Positions 18,532 through 27,190 of a stretch of 64,000 nt of DNA are shown here, in pieces (positions within the stretch are counted from its first letter, which is position 1; each line of letters starts with the position of its first letter). Both the position numbers and the translations under genes were made by a program. Under the pieces are notes generated by a model. The model saw nothing but the letters and a program-made list of their open reading frames with translations. It searched no databases and had not been told where the DNA came from. The stretch comes from Franconibacter helveticus LMG 23732 (GTDB taxonomy: Bacteria; Pseudomonadota; Gammaproteobacteria; Enterobacterales; Enterobacteriaceae), in assembly GCF_000463115.2 (NCBI RefSeq), contig NZ_AWFX01000024.1, forward strand, positions 1 through 64,000, in the 5' to 3' direction.

Positions 18532-18555
18532 GCATAACGCCTGCGTTGGCTATGC
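18532..18555. promoter_or_regulatory. Candidate GalR operator upstream of galT
   Basis: GCAT-AACGC-CT-GCGTT-GGCT-ATGC is a nested inverted repeat about 205 bp upstream of the galT start. Related CATAG/CTATG elements occur in the galB-galR gap. Assignment to GalR is inference. Confidence 0.45.
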
Positions 18556-18572
18556 GTTTTATTTATGGGAGT

Positions 18573-18594
18573 GCTCCGCCCGGGCGGGCGGAGC
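18573..18594 (-). terminator. GC-rich hairpin after the CdaR-type gene
   Basis: GCTCCGCCC and GGGCGGAGC form a 9-bp stem 3 nt past the stop of the minus-strand regulator. The T-run is poor. Confidence 0.5.
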
Positions 18595-18596
18595 GG

Positions 18597-19754
18597 TTAG
18601 CTTAAGGTATCTATCCACTCGCTCTGGCGCGGGTTCTGGCGGCGGTAGCAGTGCACCGAAACCGAAAGCTGCACAAGGTCGGTAAAGACCATCGGGTCGA
18701 GCTGGATCTGCTTTTTGATCTGCGCCAGCCGGTAGGCGAGGGTATTGCGGTGAATGCCAAGCTGCTGGGAGGTTTTCCCCACCTCGGCGTTGTTGTTGAT
18801 AAAGCAGTCGAGGGTGTCGAGCAGCGCCTCGCCGGAGTCATGCTCCAGCAGCTGGCGCACGTTGTTGTTGAAGAAGTTGAACATGTAGCTGTTTTCCAGC
18901 ACCCGGAACAGGCAGAGCATCGCCATTTCGCGAAAGTAGTAAATTTGCCGCTGCGGCTGCACCTTGCTGCCCACCTCAATCACCGAGCGGGCGAACTGGA
19001 TCGCTTCGCGGATGTCCGGCGCGCTGTCCGCCCGCACGCCCACGCCGATGTGGTAGTGGCTTATCTGGTTGCTGAGGATAAACCCGATCCGCCCGAGCAG
19101 CGCCTCCTGATCCTCTTTCACCGATCCTAAAATCAGGATCTCGTTGCTGCCGAGCAGGATCACCTCTTTCACGCCCGGCTGTTGCGAAAACTCGCTCAGC
19201 AAGGTGCCCAGCACGTCGCTTAAGTGCTGCTGCGCCACTTCCACCATCACCACTACCGGCACAACAGGCGTGGCGAGCGTAAAGCCCAGCTCCGCAAGGC
19301 GCTTTAGCGCCTCTTCGCCCTGCGGCGCTTCGCCATGCTCCAGATACTGGGCAAACAGCGTGTCGCGCAGGCGCTGGCGCCAGTTCACTTCACGCATTTC
19401 CAGCGACTGGCGCACCAGCAGTTCAGCGGTGAGAATAGCCAGCTCCGCGTAGCGGCTGATGACCGTCGGGTCGCCGCTGACGCCCACCACCATCACCACC
19501 TGGTCATCCACGATAATGGGATGATTGATGCCCGGATGCACATTCGCAAAGCGCGCCGCTTGCGCGGCATTGTGAATGCTGATGCGTTTGCCGGTGCGGA
19601 TCACCTCGCGGGCGATCTCATGCTGCTCGCCAAGGCGGTGCCGTTCGCCAGAGGCGATTATCTGCCCCCGGTGATCAATCACGTTAACGTTGTGATGAAT
19701 AATCGCCATCGCCCGGGCGACAATCTCATTGGCCAGCGCCGTAGTAATAATCAT
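18597..19754 (-). CDS. CdaR-family transcriptional regulator
   Basis: A 385-residue protein with the N-terminal sugar diacid recognition domain (IITTALANEIVARAMAII, NVNVIDHRGQIIASGE, GINHPIIV), a GGDEF-like middle and a C-terminal PucR-type helix-turn-helix (TSQQLGIHRNTLAYRLAQIKK). E. coli CdaR activates genes for glucarate, galactarate and glycerate use. Here it is the last gene of the minus-strand permease/lactonase/thiolase cluster, 97 nt after an MFS gene, and probably controls it. The likely inducer is an organic acid. Confidence 0.88.
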   Translation of the reverse strand: MIITTALANEIVARAMAIIHHNVNVIDHRGQIIASGERHRLGEQHEIAREVIRTGKRISIHNAAQAARFANVHPGINHPIIVDDQVVMVVGVSGDPTVISRYAELAILTAELLVRQSLEMREVNWRQRLRDTLFAQYLEHGEAPQGEEALKRLAELGFTLATPVVPVVVMVEVAQQHLSDVLGTLLSEFSQQPGVKEVILLGSNEILILGSVKEDQEALLGRIGFILSNQISHYHIGVGVRADSAPDIREAIQFARSVIEVGSKVQPQRQIYYFREMAMLCLFRVLENSYMFNFFNNNVRQLLEHDSGEALLDTLDCFINNNAEVGKTSQQLGIHRNTLAYRLAQIKKQIQLDPMVFTDLVQLSVSVHCYRRQNPRQSEWIDTLS

Positions 19755-19851
19755 GCAGATGTCCGCCCGTTCTGGTCAGGCCCTCGCCCGCCTGCGCGGG
19801 CGGAGCGAGGGGTCAGGTCTTCTCTTCGCCTGCGCCGGGCAGGCGTTGCTC

Positions 19852-21189
19852 TTAATGGCTGTGGCGCGGCGTTTTATCTACCGTCATCAGCTGCAACAGC
19901 ACGCCGAGCAGCGCGCAGCCCGCCATGGTGAAGAAGGTGTAGACGTAGCCGGTGACGCTCTCCCAGCCGCCGCCAAGCTGAATCAGCCAGCCCATCAGCA
20001 GCGGCGAAATCCCGCCGCCGATAAACATGGCGGTGGTGATAATGCCGTTAGCGGTGGAGGTGGCGCTCTCTTCGGCGGAGTCTGAAGCCATCGCGTAGTA
20101 AATCGGCCATACCGCGTTCGCCACCAGCCCGAAAAAGAGTTGAATGGCGACGAGACGCGGCATATTGGTGGCGAAGTAAAACAGCGCGATGCCGACGCTC
20201 ATCCACAGACCGCATAAAATCAGGGTGCGCTTGCGCCCCAGACTGTCGGACAGCCACGGCCAGATAACCTGGCCAAGCGTACCGGTAAGGGTAAAGATAA
20301 TGCTAAGCCCGGCGGAAGCGGCAAGTGAAAGCCCGGAAACGTGATACAGATACGGCGGCAATACCACATTAATGCCCATGTAGACGATTTGCGTCAGCAG
20401 CGTGTTGCCGGCAGTGAGCGAAATATTACGGTTGCGCAGTGTTTTGACGAAGGTCTTCATGCCGTCGCCTTTTTGCACGCTGTTGCTCTCAAGCGCCGCC
20501 GGGCGGGTAAAGCCCTGTTCGTCCATGTGGTTATAGAGCGTGTTGATGCGTGCGGCGGTGGAGTATTTCGCCCAGAAAATCATCAGCGGAATGGCAACGA
20601 CCAGCGCCACCAAAAAGCAGTAGCGCCAGTTGCCTTCGCCGAAAGTGGTAAGCACGATGCTCGCCACCACGCCGCTTAACAGCGCGCCAATCGGGTAGCC
20701 GGTGTGATGCACGCCAAGCGCGAAACCGCGTTTTTCTTTCGGCCACCATTCGGCGGTGTTGCTCACGCCCACCGGCTCGCCCCAGCCCGCGCCGAGGTTT
20801 ACCCCCACGCGCAGCAGCACGAAGCTCGTCAGCCCGTGGCTTATCGCCTTAATGCCGGAAATAAACGAGAGCGCGGTGTAGCCCAGCACCAGCGGCACCT
20901 GGAAGCGGGCGCGCTTCCAGCCGGAGCCGTAGCGGTCGCTCCAGACGGAGCCGGGAATATCAAGCACCGCCAGCGCCACCATAATCAGCGCCACGATATT
21001 GCCCCACTGCTCGGGCGAGAGCGAAAATTCACGGGAGATAACCGGGCCTAAGCGCAGGATCATCTCGCGGTCGTAGGCGTTCAGTACCCAAATCAGCCAG
21101 CAGACCAGTAACGAAACCCAGGAAAAACGATGTATAGCTTGCCGTTTCCCGCGTTTTGCCGCTGCGGGAGAAGAATTAATGATGCTCAT
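19852..21189 (-). CDS. MFS transporter (substrate unknown)
   Basis: A 445-residue inner-membrane protein with about 12 segments, the N-terminal half having WLIWVLNAYDREM and DIPGSVWSDRYG (the family A-loop). A large hydrophilic loop lies near residue 230. No close named relative recognised. It lies downstream of the SMP-30 gene in the same direction, so it is probably a second carrier for the same or a related organic acid. Confidence 0.8.
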   Translation of the reverse strand: MSIINSSPAAAKRGKRQAIHRFSWVSLLVCWLIWVLNAYDREMILRLGPVISREFSLSPEQWGNIVALIMVALAVLDIPGSVWSDRYGSGWKRARFQVPLVLGYTALSFISGIKAISHGLTSFVLLRVGVNLGAGWGEPVGVSNTAEWWPKEKRGFALGVHHTGYPIGALLSGVVASIVLTTFGEGNWRYCFLVALVVAIPLMIFWAKYSTAARINTLYNHMDEQGFTRPAALESNSVQKGDGMKTFVKTLRNRNISLTAGNTLLTQIVYMGINVVLPPYLYHVSGLSLAASAGLSIIFTLTGTLGQVIWPWLSDSLGRKRTLILCGLWMSVGIALFYFATNMPRLVAIQLFFGLVANAVWPIYYAMASDSAEESATSTANGIITTAMFIGGGISPLLMGWLIQLGGGWESVTGYVYTFFTMAGCALLGVLLQLMTVDKTPRHSH

Positions 21190-21284
21190 GTTGTTGTCTC
21201 CACGACCCGCTTTTATGCGGGCCGCTGATGGTCAGGGTCAGAGTTAAGCGCCGCGTATTAGGTTTGTTTTTCGCGGCGAGCAAG

Positions 21285-22163
21285 TTAACCGGCGAAGCGG
21301 CGCTCGGGCACGCCGGTAATGCCTAAGCCGTAAATCGCAAACAGGCTGCCGCGCGGCTGGTTATCTTCCGGGAAGCGCGGCAGGGGCGGCTGCGCCATGG
21401 AGGTGACGTAAAGCACGTCGAGGTTTTCGCCGCCGAACATCACGCTGGTCACTTTCTTAACCGGCATGGTGATGATGCGGTCCACTTCGCCGTCCGGCGT
21501 ATAGCGCACCAGCTTGCCGGCGTAGACCAGCGCGTTCCACAGGTAGCCTTCGCTGTCCACCGTGGCGCCGTCCGCCGCGCCGCCTTCGCTGCGGTCCACT
21601 TTGCAAAAGACCCGCTCGCGGGAAATGTCGCCCGTGGCGGCGTGGTAATCCCAGGCGCGAATTTCGCCCGTCCAGGTGTCGGCGAAGTAAAAGGTCTCGC
21701 CGCCGGGGCTCCAGCAGGGCGCGTTAGAGCAAATGATGTTGCGCTCAAGCGTGTGCAGCGAGAGGTCGGCGTCCAGCCGGTAGAGCGCGCCGCTCGGCTC
21801 CTCTTCGCGCATGTCCATCGAGCCAAACAGAAAGCGTCCCTGGCGGTCAACCTTGCCATCGTTTAAGCGGTTATGCGGTTTATCCGCTTCCGGGTTGTGC
21901 AGCAGTTCCAGCTCGCCGCTTGCGAAATCAAGCAGATGCACGCCGTGCTGAAGCGCCACCACCGCCCCTTCGCCATTCTGGCGCAGCGCCATAGAGCCAA
22001 TTTTTTGCCGCACGTCCCAGCTTTTTATCGCGCCGCCCTGCGCGTTGCAGGAGAAAACGCGCCCGTCCTGGCTGTCCACCCAGTAGAGCCTTTGCTGCTC
22101 CACGTCCCAGACCGGGCTTTCGCCAAGCCGGGTTTTTAAATCAATCAATACCTCAATACGCAT
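21285..22163 (-). CDS. SMP-30/gluconolactonase family lactonase
   Basis: A 292-residue six-bladed beta-propeller of the SMP-30 / LRE family: GESPVWDVEQQRLYWVD with the metal-binding glutamate, HNRLNDGKVDRQGRFLFGSMD with the metal-ligand asparagine, NAPCWSPGGETFYFADT, and DGATVDSEGYLWNA with the catalytic aspartate. These enzymes hydrolyse sugar or other lactones with a divalent metal. The ATG at 22163 (MRIEVLID) has GGAG upstream; longer in-frame starts lie in the upstream gene. The location between two permease genes suggests that it opens a lactone imported by the system. Confidence 0.87.
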   Translation of the reverse strand: MRIEVLIDLKTRLGESPVWDVEQQRLYWVDSQDGRVFSCNAQGGAIKSWDVRQKIGSMALRQNGEGAVVALQHGVHLLDFASGELELLHNPEADKPHNRLNDGKVDRQGRFLFGSMDMREEEPSGALYRLDADLSLHTLERNIICSNAPCWSPGGETFYFADTWTGEIRAWDYHAATGDISRERVFCKVDRSEGGAADGATVDSEGYLWNALVYAGKLVRYTPDGEVDRIITMPVKKVTSVMFGGENLDVLYVTSMAQPPLPRFPEDNQPRGSLFAIYGLGITGVPERRFAG

Positions 22164-22177
22164 GGCGTTCTCCAGGT

Positions 22178-23515
22178 TCAGATTTTTTCGCCGCGCGCCA
22201 CCGGGCCTGCGGCAAGGGAAGAGGCGGGGCGGCTGCGGATAAGCGTCGCCACCAGCGCGCCGATAACCAGCAGCCCGACGGCGAACCACAGGCCGGACGT
22301 GGGCGAGCCGGTGCGGTCTTCGAACGCGCCGAGGATAAACGGCCCGAGAAAACCGCCGCACAGGCCAAGGCAGTTAAGCAGGCCAAAGCTGCCCGCCAGC
22401 AGGCTGCCGCTCATAATGGAAGGCAGCCAGCTAAAGATGATGGATTGCACGGCGAAGAACATAAACGCGGTAACAGAGAAGCCGATCATGGCGACAGAAG
22501 GGCCGCCCGTCGCGCCAATTGCCATGCCCACCGCCATCACCAGATACCCCACCATTAACATGCGCCGCGAGCGGCCCTCCGTGCGGGCGAAACGGGGCAG
22601 CAGCACGCCGCCGCAGGCAGCGGCAATCCACGGAATGGCGGTCAGCAAGCCGACCTGGAGCGGCGACAGATCGCCCCAACTGCCGATAATGCCCGGCAGG
22701 AAGTAGCTCAGCCCGTAAACCGAGAACTGGTGGGCGAAGTAAACCAGCACCAGCAGCAGGAACACGCGGGTGGCGAGCGCCTTTTTCAGTGAGAAAGAGG
22801 AGGGGGCGTGGTTCGCCTCGCGCGCTTCGCGGGCAAGGGTGGTTTCGATAAATTCCACGTCCTGTTTATCGAGCCACTTCGCGTCGGCGGGTTTGTCCGG
22901 CAGCACGCGCCAGACCACGAACGCCAGCGCCACGGCCGGCAAGCCTTCGATAAAGAACATCCACTGCCAGCCCGCCCAGCCCGCAATGCCGTCCATATTC
23001 AGCAGCAAGCCGCCAAGCGGCGCGCCGATAATATTGGCGAAGCAAACGCCGAGCAGGAACAGACCGGTGGCTTTGGCGCGCTCTTCGCGGCCAAACCAGA
23101 GCGTTAAATAGTAAATAATGCCGGGATAAAGCCCCGCTTCGGCGGCACCGAGCAGCAGGCGCATGGCGTAGAAAGACCACGGGCCGGTGACGAAGGCCAT
23201 GGCGCAGGAGATTAGCCCCCAGGTTATCATGATGCGGGCTATCCAGCGCCTGGCGCCAATCTTCGCCAGAAAGAGGTTGCTTGGGATTTCAAGCACCGAA
23301 TAGGTCAGGAAGAACAGCCCCGCGCCCAGGCCAAACGCCGTGGCGGAGAGGCCCAGATCCACCGACATGCTGGCTTTCGCCATGCCGATATTGGTGCGAT
23401 CGATAAAGCTGATGATGTACGCCACGATCAACAACGGCAGCAGGTGGCGGTAGATCTTTTTGTGGGTGATGCGCGCCTGCGCCCCGCCCGTCGGCTTTTC
23501 ATTTATTGCGGACAT
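22178..23515 (-). CDS. MFS permease, anion:cation symporter type
   Basis: A 445-residue transporter of the ACS family (tartrate/phthalate/hexuronate-like): FIDRTNIGMAKASM in segment 1, LGAAEAGLYPGIIYYLTLWF and RAKATGLF after segment 4, typical of this group. GGGAG lies before the ATG. The 136-nt gap from the thiolase gene contains a strong hairpin and the palindrome CCGTTGTAACGG at 23529-23540, so this gene may have its own promoter. The substrate is presumably an organic anion. Confidence 0.85.
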   Translation of the reverse strand: MSAINEKPTGGAQARITHKKIYRHLLPLLIVAYIISFIDRTNIGMAKASMSVDLGLSATAFGLGAGLFFLTYSVLEIPSNLFLAKIGARRWIARIMITWGLISCAMAFVTGPWSFYAMRLLLGAAEAGLYPGIIYYLTLWFGREERAKATGLFLLGVCFANIIGAPLGGLLLNMDGIAGWAGWQWMFFIEGLPAVALAFVVWRVLPDKPADAKWLDKQDVEFIETTLAREAREANHAPSSFSLKKALATRVFLLLVLVYFAHQFSVYGLSYFLPGIIGSWGDLSPLQVGLLTAIPWIAAACGGVLLPRFARTEGRSRRMLMVGYLVMAVGMAIGATGGPSVAMIGFSVTAFMFFAVQSIIFSWLPSIMSGSLLAGSFGLLNCLGLCGGFLGPFILGAFEDRTGSPTSGLWFAVGLLVIGALVATLIRSRPASSLAAGPVARGEKI

Positions 23516-23620
23516 GGTTACTATTCTCCCGTTGTAACGGTCAAAGACCTTTGCCGGGATCGGCGAGATCCCGCTGTGTCAGCTCACGTTGTCGCAGGGG
23601 CGATGACCCGCACGACGTCC

Positions 23621-23645
23621 CGGCCCGATGCCCCACATCGGGCCG
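23621..23645 (-). terminator. Strong hairpin after the thiolase gene
   Basis: CGGCCCGATG / CATCGGGCCG is a perfect 10-bp stem with a 5-base loop just beyond the thiolase stop codon. The T-run is weak, so it may attenuate rather than end transcription. Confidence 0.55.
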
Positions 23646-23651
23646 TTCTTC

Positions 23652-24842
23652 TTAAGCGCCTTCGCGCTCGAACAGCATGGAAATCCCTTGTCCGCCGCCG
23701 ATGCACATGGTCACAAGCCCGGTGCGCGCGCCGCTGCGTTCCATCTCATACATCAGTTTCACCGGCAGGATGGCCCCGCTCGCGCCCACCGGATGACCAA
23801 GCGCGATAGCGCCGCCGTTAACGTTCACCCGCGCCGGATCAAGCTTCAGATCGTTCATTACCGCCAGCGCCTGGGCGGCGAACGCTTCGTTCAGCTCGAT
23901 CAGATCGACCGACTGAATATCCAGGCCAAGCTTGTCCATCAGGCGGCGGGTGGAAGGCGCCGGGCCAAAGCCCATGATCTCCGCGCCGCAGCCCGCCACC
24001 GCCCAGCCTTTGATGCGCATGCGCGGCGTTAAGCCCCGCTTTTCCGCCTGCTCGCGGGTCATTAAAACCAGCGCCGCCGCGCCGTCGTTAATGCCGGAAG
24101 CATTGGCCGCCGTCACCACGCCCTCTTTCTTAAAGGCCGGGCGCAGGGTCGCGAGCTTTTCGCGCGGGGTGTTGCGCGGATGCTCGTCGGTATCGAACAG
24201 GCGGGTCGCTTTCTTGCCGTCCGGCACCTCGATGCCGAGGATCTGCTCGCGGAAGTACCCTTCGCTAATCGCTTTCAGCGCTTTTTGCTGGCTGGACCAG
24301 GCAAAATCGTCCATCGCTTCGCGGCTGATGTTAAAACGCTCGGCCACGTTCTCCGCCGTCATGCCGTTGTGGTACGGCCCTTCGGGCCAGGTGAGGATAG
24401 AGATAAGACCATCTTCCAGCACGCCGTTGCCCATGCGGTAGCCGTCGCGCGCCTGGCGCAGGTAGTAAGGGAGCTGGGTCATGTTCTCGGTGCCGCAGGC
24501 CACCACCACGTTCGCCTGGCCGGTCTGGATAGCCATCATGCCGTCGGCAATCGCCTGCAAACCGGAGCCGCACTGACGGTTAACGGAGTAGGCGGTAGTC
24601 TCTTTCGGCAGCCCGGCGCGAAGCTGGCAGACGCGGGCGATAAAGCCGCTTTCCGCCACCTGGCCTACGTTGCCCACCACCACTTCATCCACCTCTTCAG
24701 GCGCGATGCCCGCGCGGGCGACCGCTTCGCGGATCACCGCCGCGCCCAGGTCATGCTGGTGGGTATGGGCGAAGCTGCCGTTAAAGGCGCCGATGGCGGT
24801 GCGAACGCCGCTGACAATCACAATATCGTTAGGCTGTTTCAT
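23652..24842 (-). CDS. Acetyl-CoA C-acetyltransferase (thiolase)
   Basis: A 396-residue type II thiolase that splits (or forms) acetoacetyl-CoA. The nucleophile cysteine lies in [11 protein letters not shown], the histidine in [10 protein letters not shown] and the second cysteine in CIGGGQG. AAGGAG favours the second of two adjacent ATGs (24842). It follows the dehydrogenase by a few bases in an operon with a CoA-transferase and CoA ligase, so it probably runs in the degradative direction, giving acetyl-CoA. Confidence 0.93.
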   Translation of the reverse strand: MKQPNDIVIVSGVRTAIGAFNGSFAHTHQHDLGAAVIREAVARAGIAPEEVDEVVVGNVGQVAESGFIARVCQLRAGLPKETTAYSVNRQCGSGLQAIADGMMAIQTGQANVVVACGTENMTQLPYYLRQARDGYRMGNGVLEDGLISILTWPEGPYHNGMTAENVAERFNISREAMDDFAWSSQQKALKAISEGYFREQILGIEVPDGKKATRLFDTDEHPRNTPREKLATLRPAFKKEGVVTAANASGINDGAAALVLMTREQAEKRGLTPRMRIKGWAVAGCGAEIMGFGPAPSTRRLMDKLGLDIQSVDLIELNEAFAAQALAVMNDLKLDPARVNVNGGAIALGHPVGASGAILPVKLMYEMERSGARTGLVTMCIGGGQGISMLFEREGA

Positions 24843-24851
24843 CATTTCTCC

Positions 24852-25586
24852 TTACAGCACCATGCCGCCGCCGACGTTAATCACTTCACCGTTGATATAG
24901 CGCGCGCCGTCGCAGGCGAGGAACGCCACGCATTCGCCCACGTCTTTCGCTTCGCCTGCGAAGCCCGCCGGGATCTTGTTGATCATCATCTCCCACACTT
25001 TTTCCGGCACGCCGCGGGTCATGTCGGTGTCGATAAAGCCCGGACAGATGGCGTTTACCGTTACTCCTTTTCTGGCAAGTTCCCGGCAGGCGGTTTTGGT
25101 CATCCCCACCACGCCCGCTTTAGAGGCGGCGTAGTTGGTCTGCCCGACGTTGCCAAGCCAGCTTGCCGAGGCGATGTTGACGATGCGCCCATATCCGCGC
25201 TCGCGCATGCGGATAGCCGCCTGCTGCATGCAGAAAAAGGTGCCTTTGAGGTTGACGTCGATAACCGTGTCCCAGTCCGTTTCCGTCAGTTTGTGCAGCA
25301 TGGCGTCGCGGTTAATGCCCGCGTTGTTGACCAGAATATCGACCTGGCCGAAGGCCGCTTCGGCCTGTTCGAACAGCGCCTCCACCTGCGCTTTGTTGGC
25401 AATATTGCAGGTGATGAACAGCGCCTCGTTGCCCCACTGGCGCAGGGCGGCGGCGGACTCTTCGCCGCGCGGGTCCATATCGGCGATGACAACCCGCGCG
25501 CCTTCGCGCGCAAGCACCTGGGCGATGCCAAAGCCGATGCCGCGGGCGGCGCCGGTCACAATGGCGGTTTTACCGGTGAGTTTCAT
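24852..25586 (-). CDS. Short-chain dehydrogenase, FabG/acetoacetyl-CoA reductase type
   Basis: A 244-residue SDR with TGAARGIG cofactor loop, NNAG, the serine in NIASASW and YAASKAG, so the catalytic Ser-Tyr-Lys set is complete. ADMDP after strand 2 leaves NAD or NADP open. It resembles FabG and PhaB. It overlaps the CoA-transferase by 4 nt and is followed by thiolase, which suggests oxidation of a 3-hydroxyacyl-CoA to the 3-ketoacyl-CoA (inference). Confidence 0.9.
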   Translation of the reverse strand: MKLTGKTAIVTGAARGIGFGIAQVLAREGARVVIADMDPRGEESAAALRQWGNEALFITCNIANKAQVEALFEQAEAAFGQVDILVNNAGINRDAMLHKLTETDWDTVIDVNLKGTFFCMQQAAIRMRERGYGRIVNIASASWLGNVGQTNYAASKAGVVGMTKTACRELARKGVTVNAICPGFIDTDMTRGVPEKVWEMMINKIPAGFAGEAKDVGECVAFLACDGARYINGEVINVGGGMVL

Positions 25587-27190
25587 TTTTCAGTTCCTTG
25601 CAGGTCAGGTTGTGGCTGACGAGAGAACGCGGCGGCGAGGCCGTAAGGCGGCTCGTCAAACAGCGCGCGCTCCATCACGGTTAATTTCGGATCGATAAGC
25701 GGGCGAAAGGCCATCTGCGCCAGTACGTCGCGCTCAAGGTCGATGCCCGGCGCAATCTCCACCAGCACCGGCCCTTCCGGGCGCAGCTCAAATACCGCGC
25801 GCTCGGTAACGTAATGCATCGTCTGGCCTTTTTTACGGGCCAGTTCGCCGTTGTAAGAGATCTGATCGACGGCGTTGACGAACTTGCAGACTTCGCCTTC
25901 CTGTACAATGCGCAGCGCGCCGTTTTCACAGGCGATCTCAAGCCCTTTGGCGGTAAACGACGAGCAAAACACCACGTGGCGGGCGTTCTGGGTGATGTCG
26001 ATAAAACCGCCCGCGCCAGGGCAGGAAGCGCCAAGCCGCGTGGCGTTAACATGGCCTTGCGGGTCCATTTCCCCTGCGCCCATATAGGTGATGTCCACGC
26101 CCGCGCCGTTGTAGTAGAGCATCTGGTCCTGATGGCTAATCATGGCGGTTAAGTTGCGACCGATGCCGAAATCGGTGCCGCCCGCCTGCAAGCCGCCGTA
26201 GATGCCAGATTCCACGGTAATGGTGACGTCGTCGCCCACGCCTTCTTCGTGAATAATCGCGCCGATCACATCATTGGGAATGCCGGTGCCGAGGTTAATA
26301 ACGCAGCCCGGCGTCAGGTAGCGGCAGGCGATGCGGCCAATCAGCTTGCGAAGGCTAAGCGGCAACGGGGCGCTTTCGCTCGCCGGCAGGCGGATATCGC
26401 CGCAAAGCGACGGGTCGAAGGCCCAGCCGGAGGTCTGGCGGTGGTCAGTCTCTGGTTCGTCGCAGACGACGATGGCGTCTATCAGCGTGCCGGGCACGGT
26501 AACGCTTTTCGGGTGCAGCGAGCCGCGCGCCACGCGGTATTTCACCTGCGCCAGCACCTTCGCGCCGTAGCGCTTCGCCGCCAGCACGGCAGGCAGCACT
26601 TCAAGCTTCATGGCTTCTTCATCGGTAGAGAGATTGCCGTCTTCGTCGGCGTGGGTGCCGCGCACAATCACCACGTCCAGCGGGATCGCGGGATAGAAGA
26701 GAAACTCTTCGCCGCGAAAGGTGTGGTGCTCGACGCGGTTTGGCTGCTCGCGGGTGCGGCGGTTCATGCGCCCGCCCTCAATGCGCGGGTCGACAAACGT
26801 GCCTAAGCCCACCTGGGAAAGCCGCCCCGGCAGACCGGCGGCCATCGCGCTGTAAAGATGCACCATCTGCCCCTGCGGCAGGCACCAGGCTTCCACGTCG
26901 TCGTTGTTGATCATCGCCATCCAGCGCGGCGCAAGGCCCCAGTGGGAGCCGATAATGCGCGTAACCAGCCCCGGATGGGCGAAATGCTGGTTGCCGCGCT
27001 GGCGGTCGCTCTGGCCTGCGGCGTGCACCAGCGTCAGGCCGCGCGGCGTGTTTTGCGCCAAAAAGCGCGCTTCAATCGCTTTGAGTATCGATTCCGCCGC
27101 GCCGATAAGCGTCATGCCGACGGTGCAGACCGTATCGCCGTCTTTGATAAGGCGCGCGGCTTCCTGGGCGCTGATAAAGGTCGTTTTCAC
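25583..27190 (-). CDS. Acyl-CoA:acetate / 3-ketoacid CoA-transferase (fused subunits)
   Basis: A 535-residue single-chain family I CoA-transferase of the YdiF / propionate CoA-transferase type, alpha and beta halves fused. It begins FISAQEAARLIKDGDTVCTVG; the catalytic glutamate lies in TVESGIYGGLQAGG in the second half. It moves CoA between acetate-like donors and a carboxylic acid. Four-base overlaps link it with the CoA ligase upstream and the dehydrogenase downstream. Having both a ligase and a transferase suggests two acids, or alternate activation routes. Confidence 0.9.
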   Translation of the reverse strand: MKTTFISAQEAARLIKDGDTVCTVGMTLIGAAESILKAIEARFLAQNTPRGLTLVHAAGQSDRQRGNQHFAHPGLVTRIIGSHWGLAPRWMAMINNDDVEAWCLPQGQMVHLYSAMAAGLPGRLSQVGLGTFVDPRIEGGRMNRRTREQPNRVEHHTFRGEEFLFYPAIPLDVVIVRGTHADEDGNLSTDEEAMKLEVLPAVLAAKRYGAKVLAQVKYRVARGSLHPKSVTVPGTLIDAIVVCDEPETDHRQTSGWAFDPSLCGDIRLPASESAPLPLSLRKLIGRIACRYLTPGCVINLGTGIPNDVIGAIIHEEGVGDDVTITVESGIYGGLQAGGTDFGIGRNLTAMISHQDQMLYYNGAGVDITYMGAGEMDPQGHVNATRLGASCPGAGGFIDITQNARHVVFCSSFTAKGLEIACENGALRIVQEGEVCKFVNAVDQISYNGELARKKGQTMHYVTERAVFELRPEGPVLVEIAPGIDLERDVLAQMAFRPLIDPKLTVMERALFDEPPYGLAAAFSRQPQPDLQGTEK

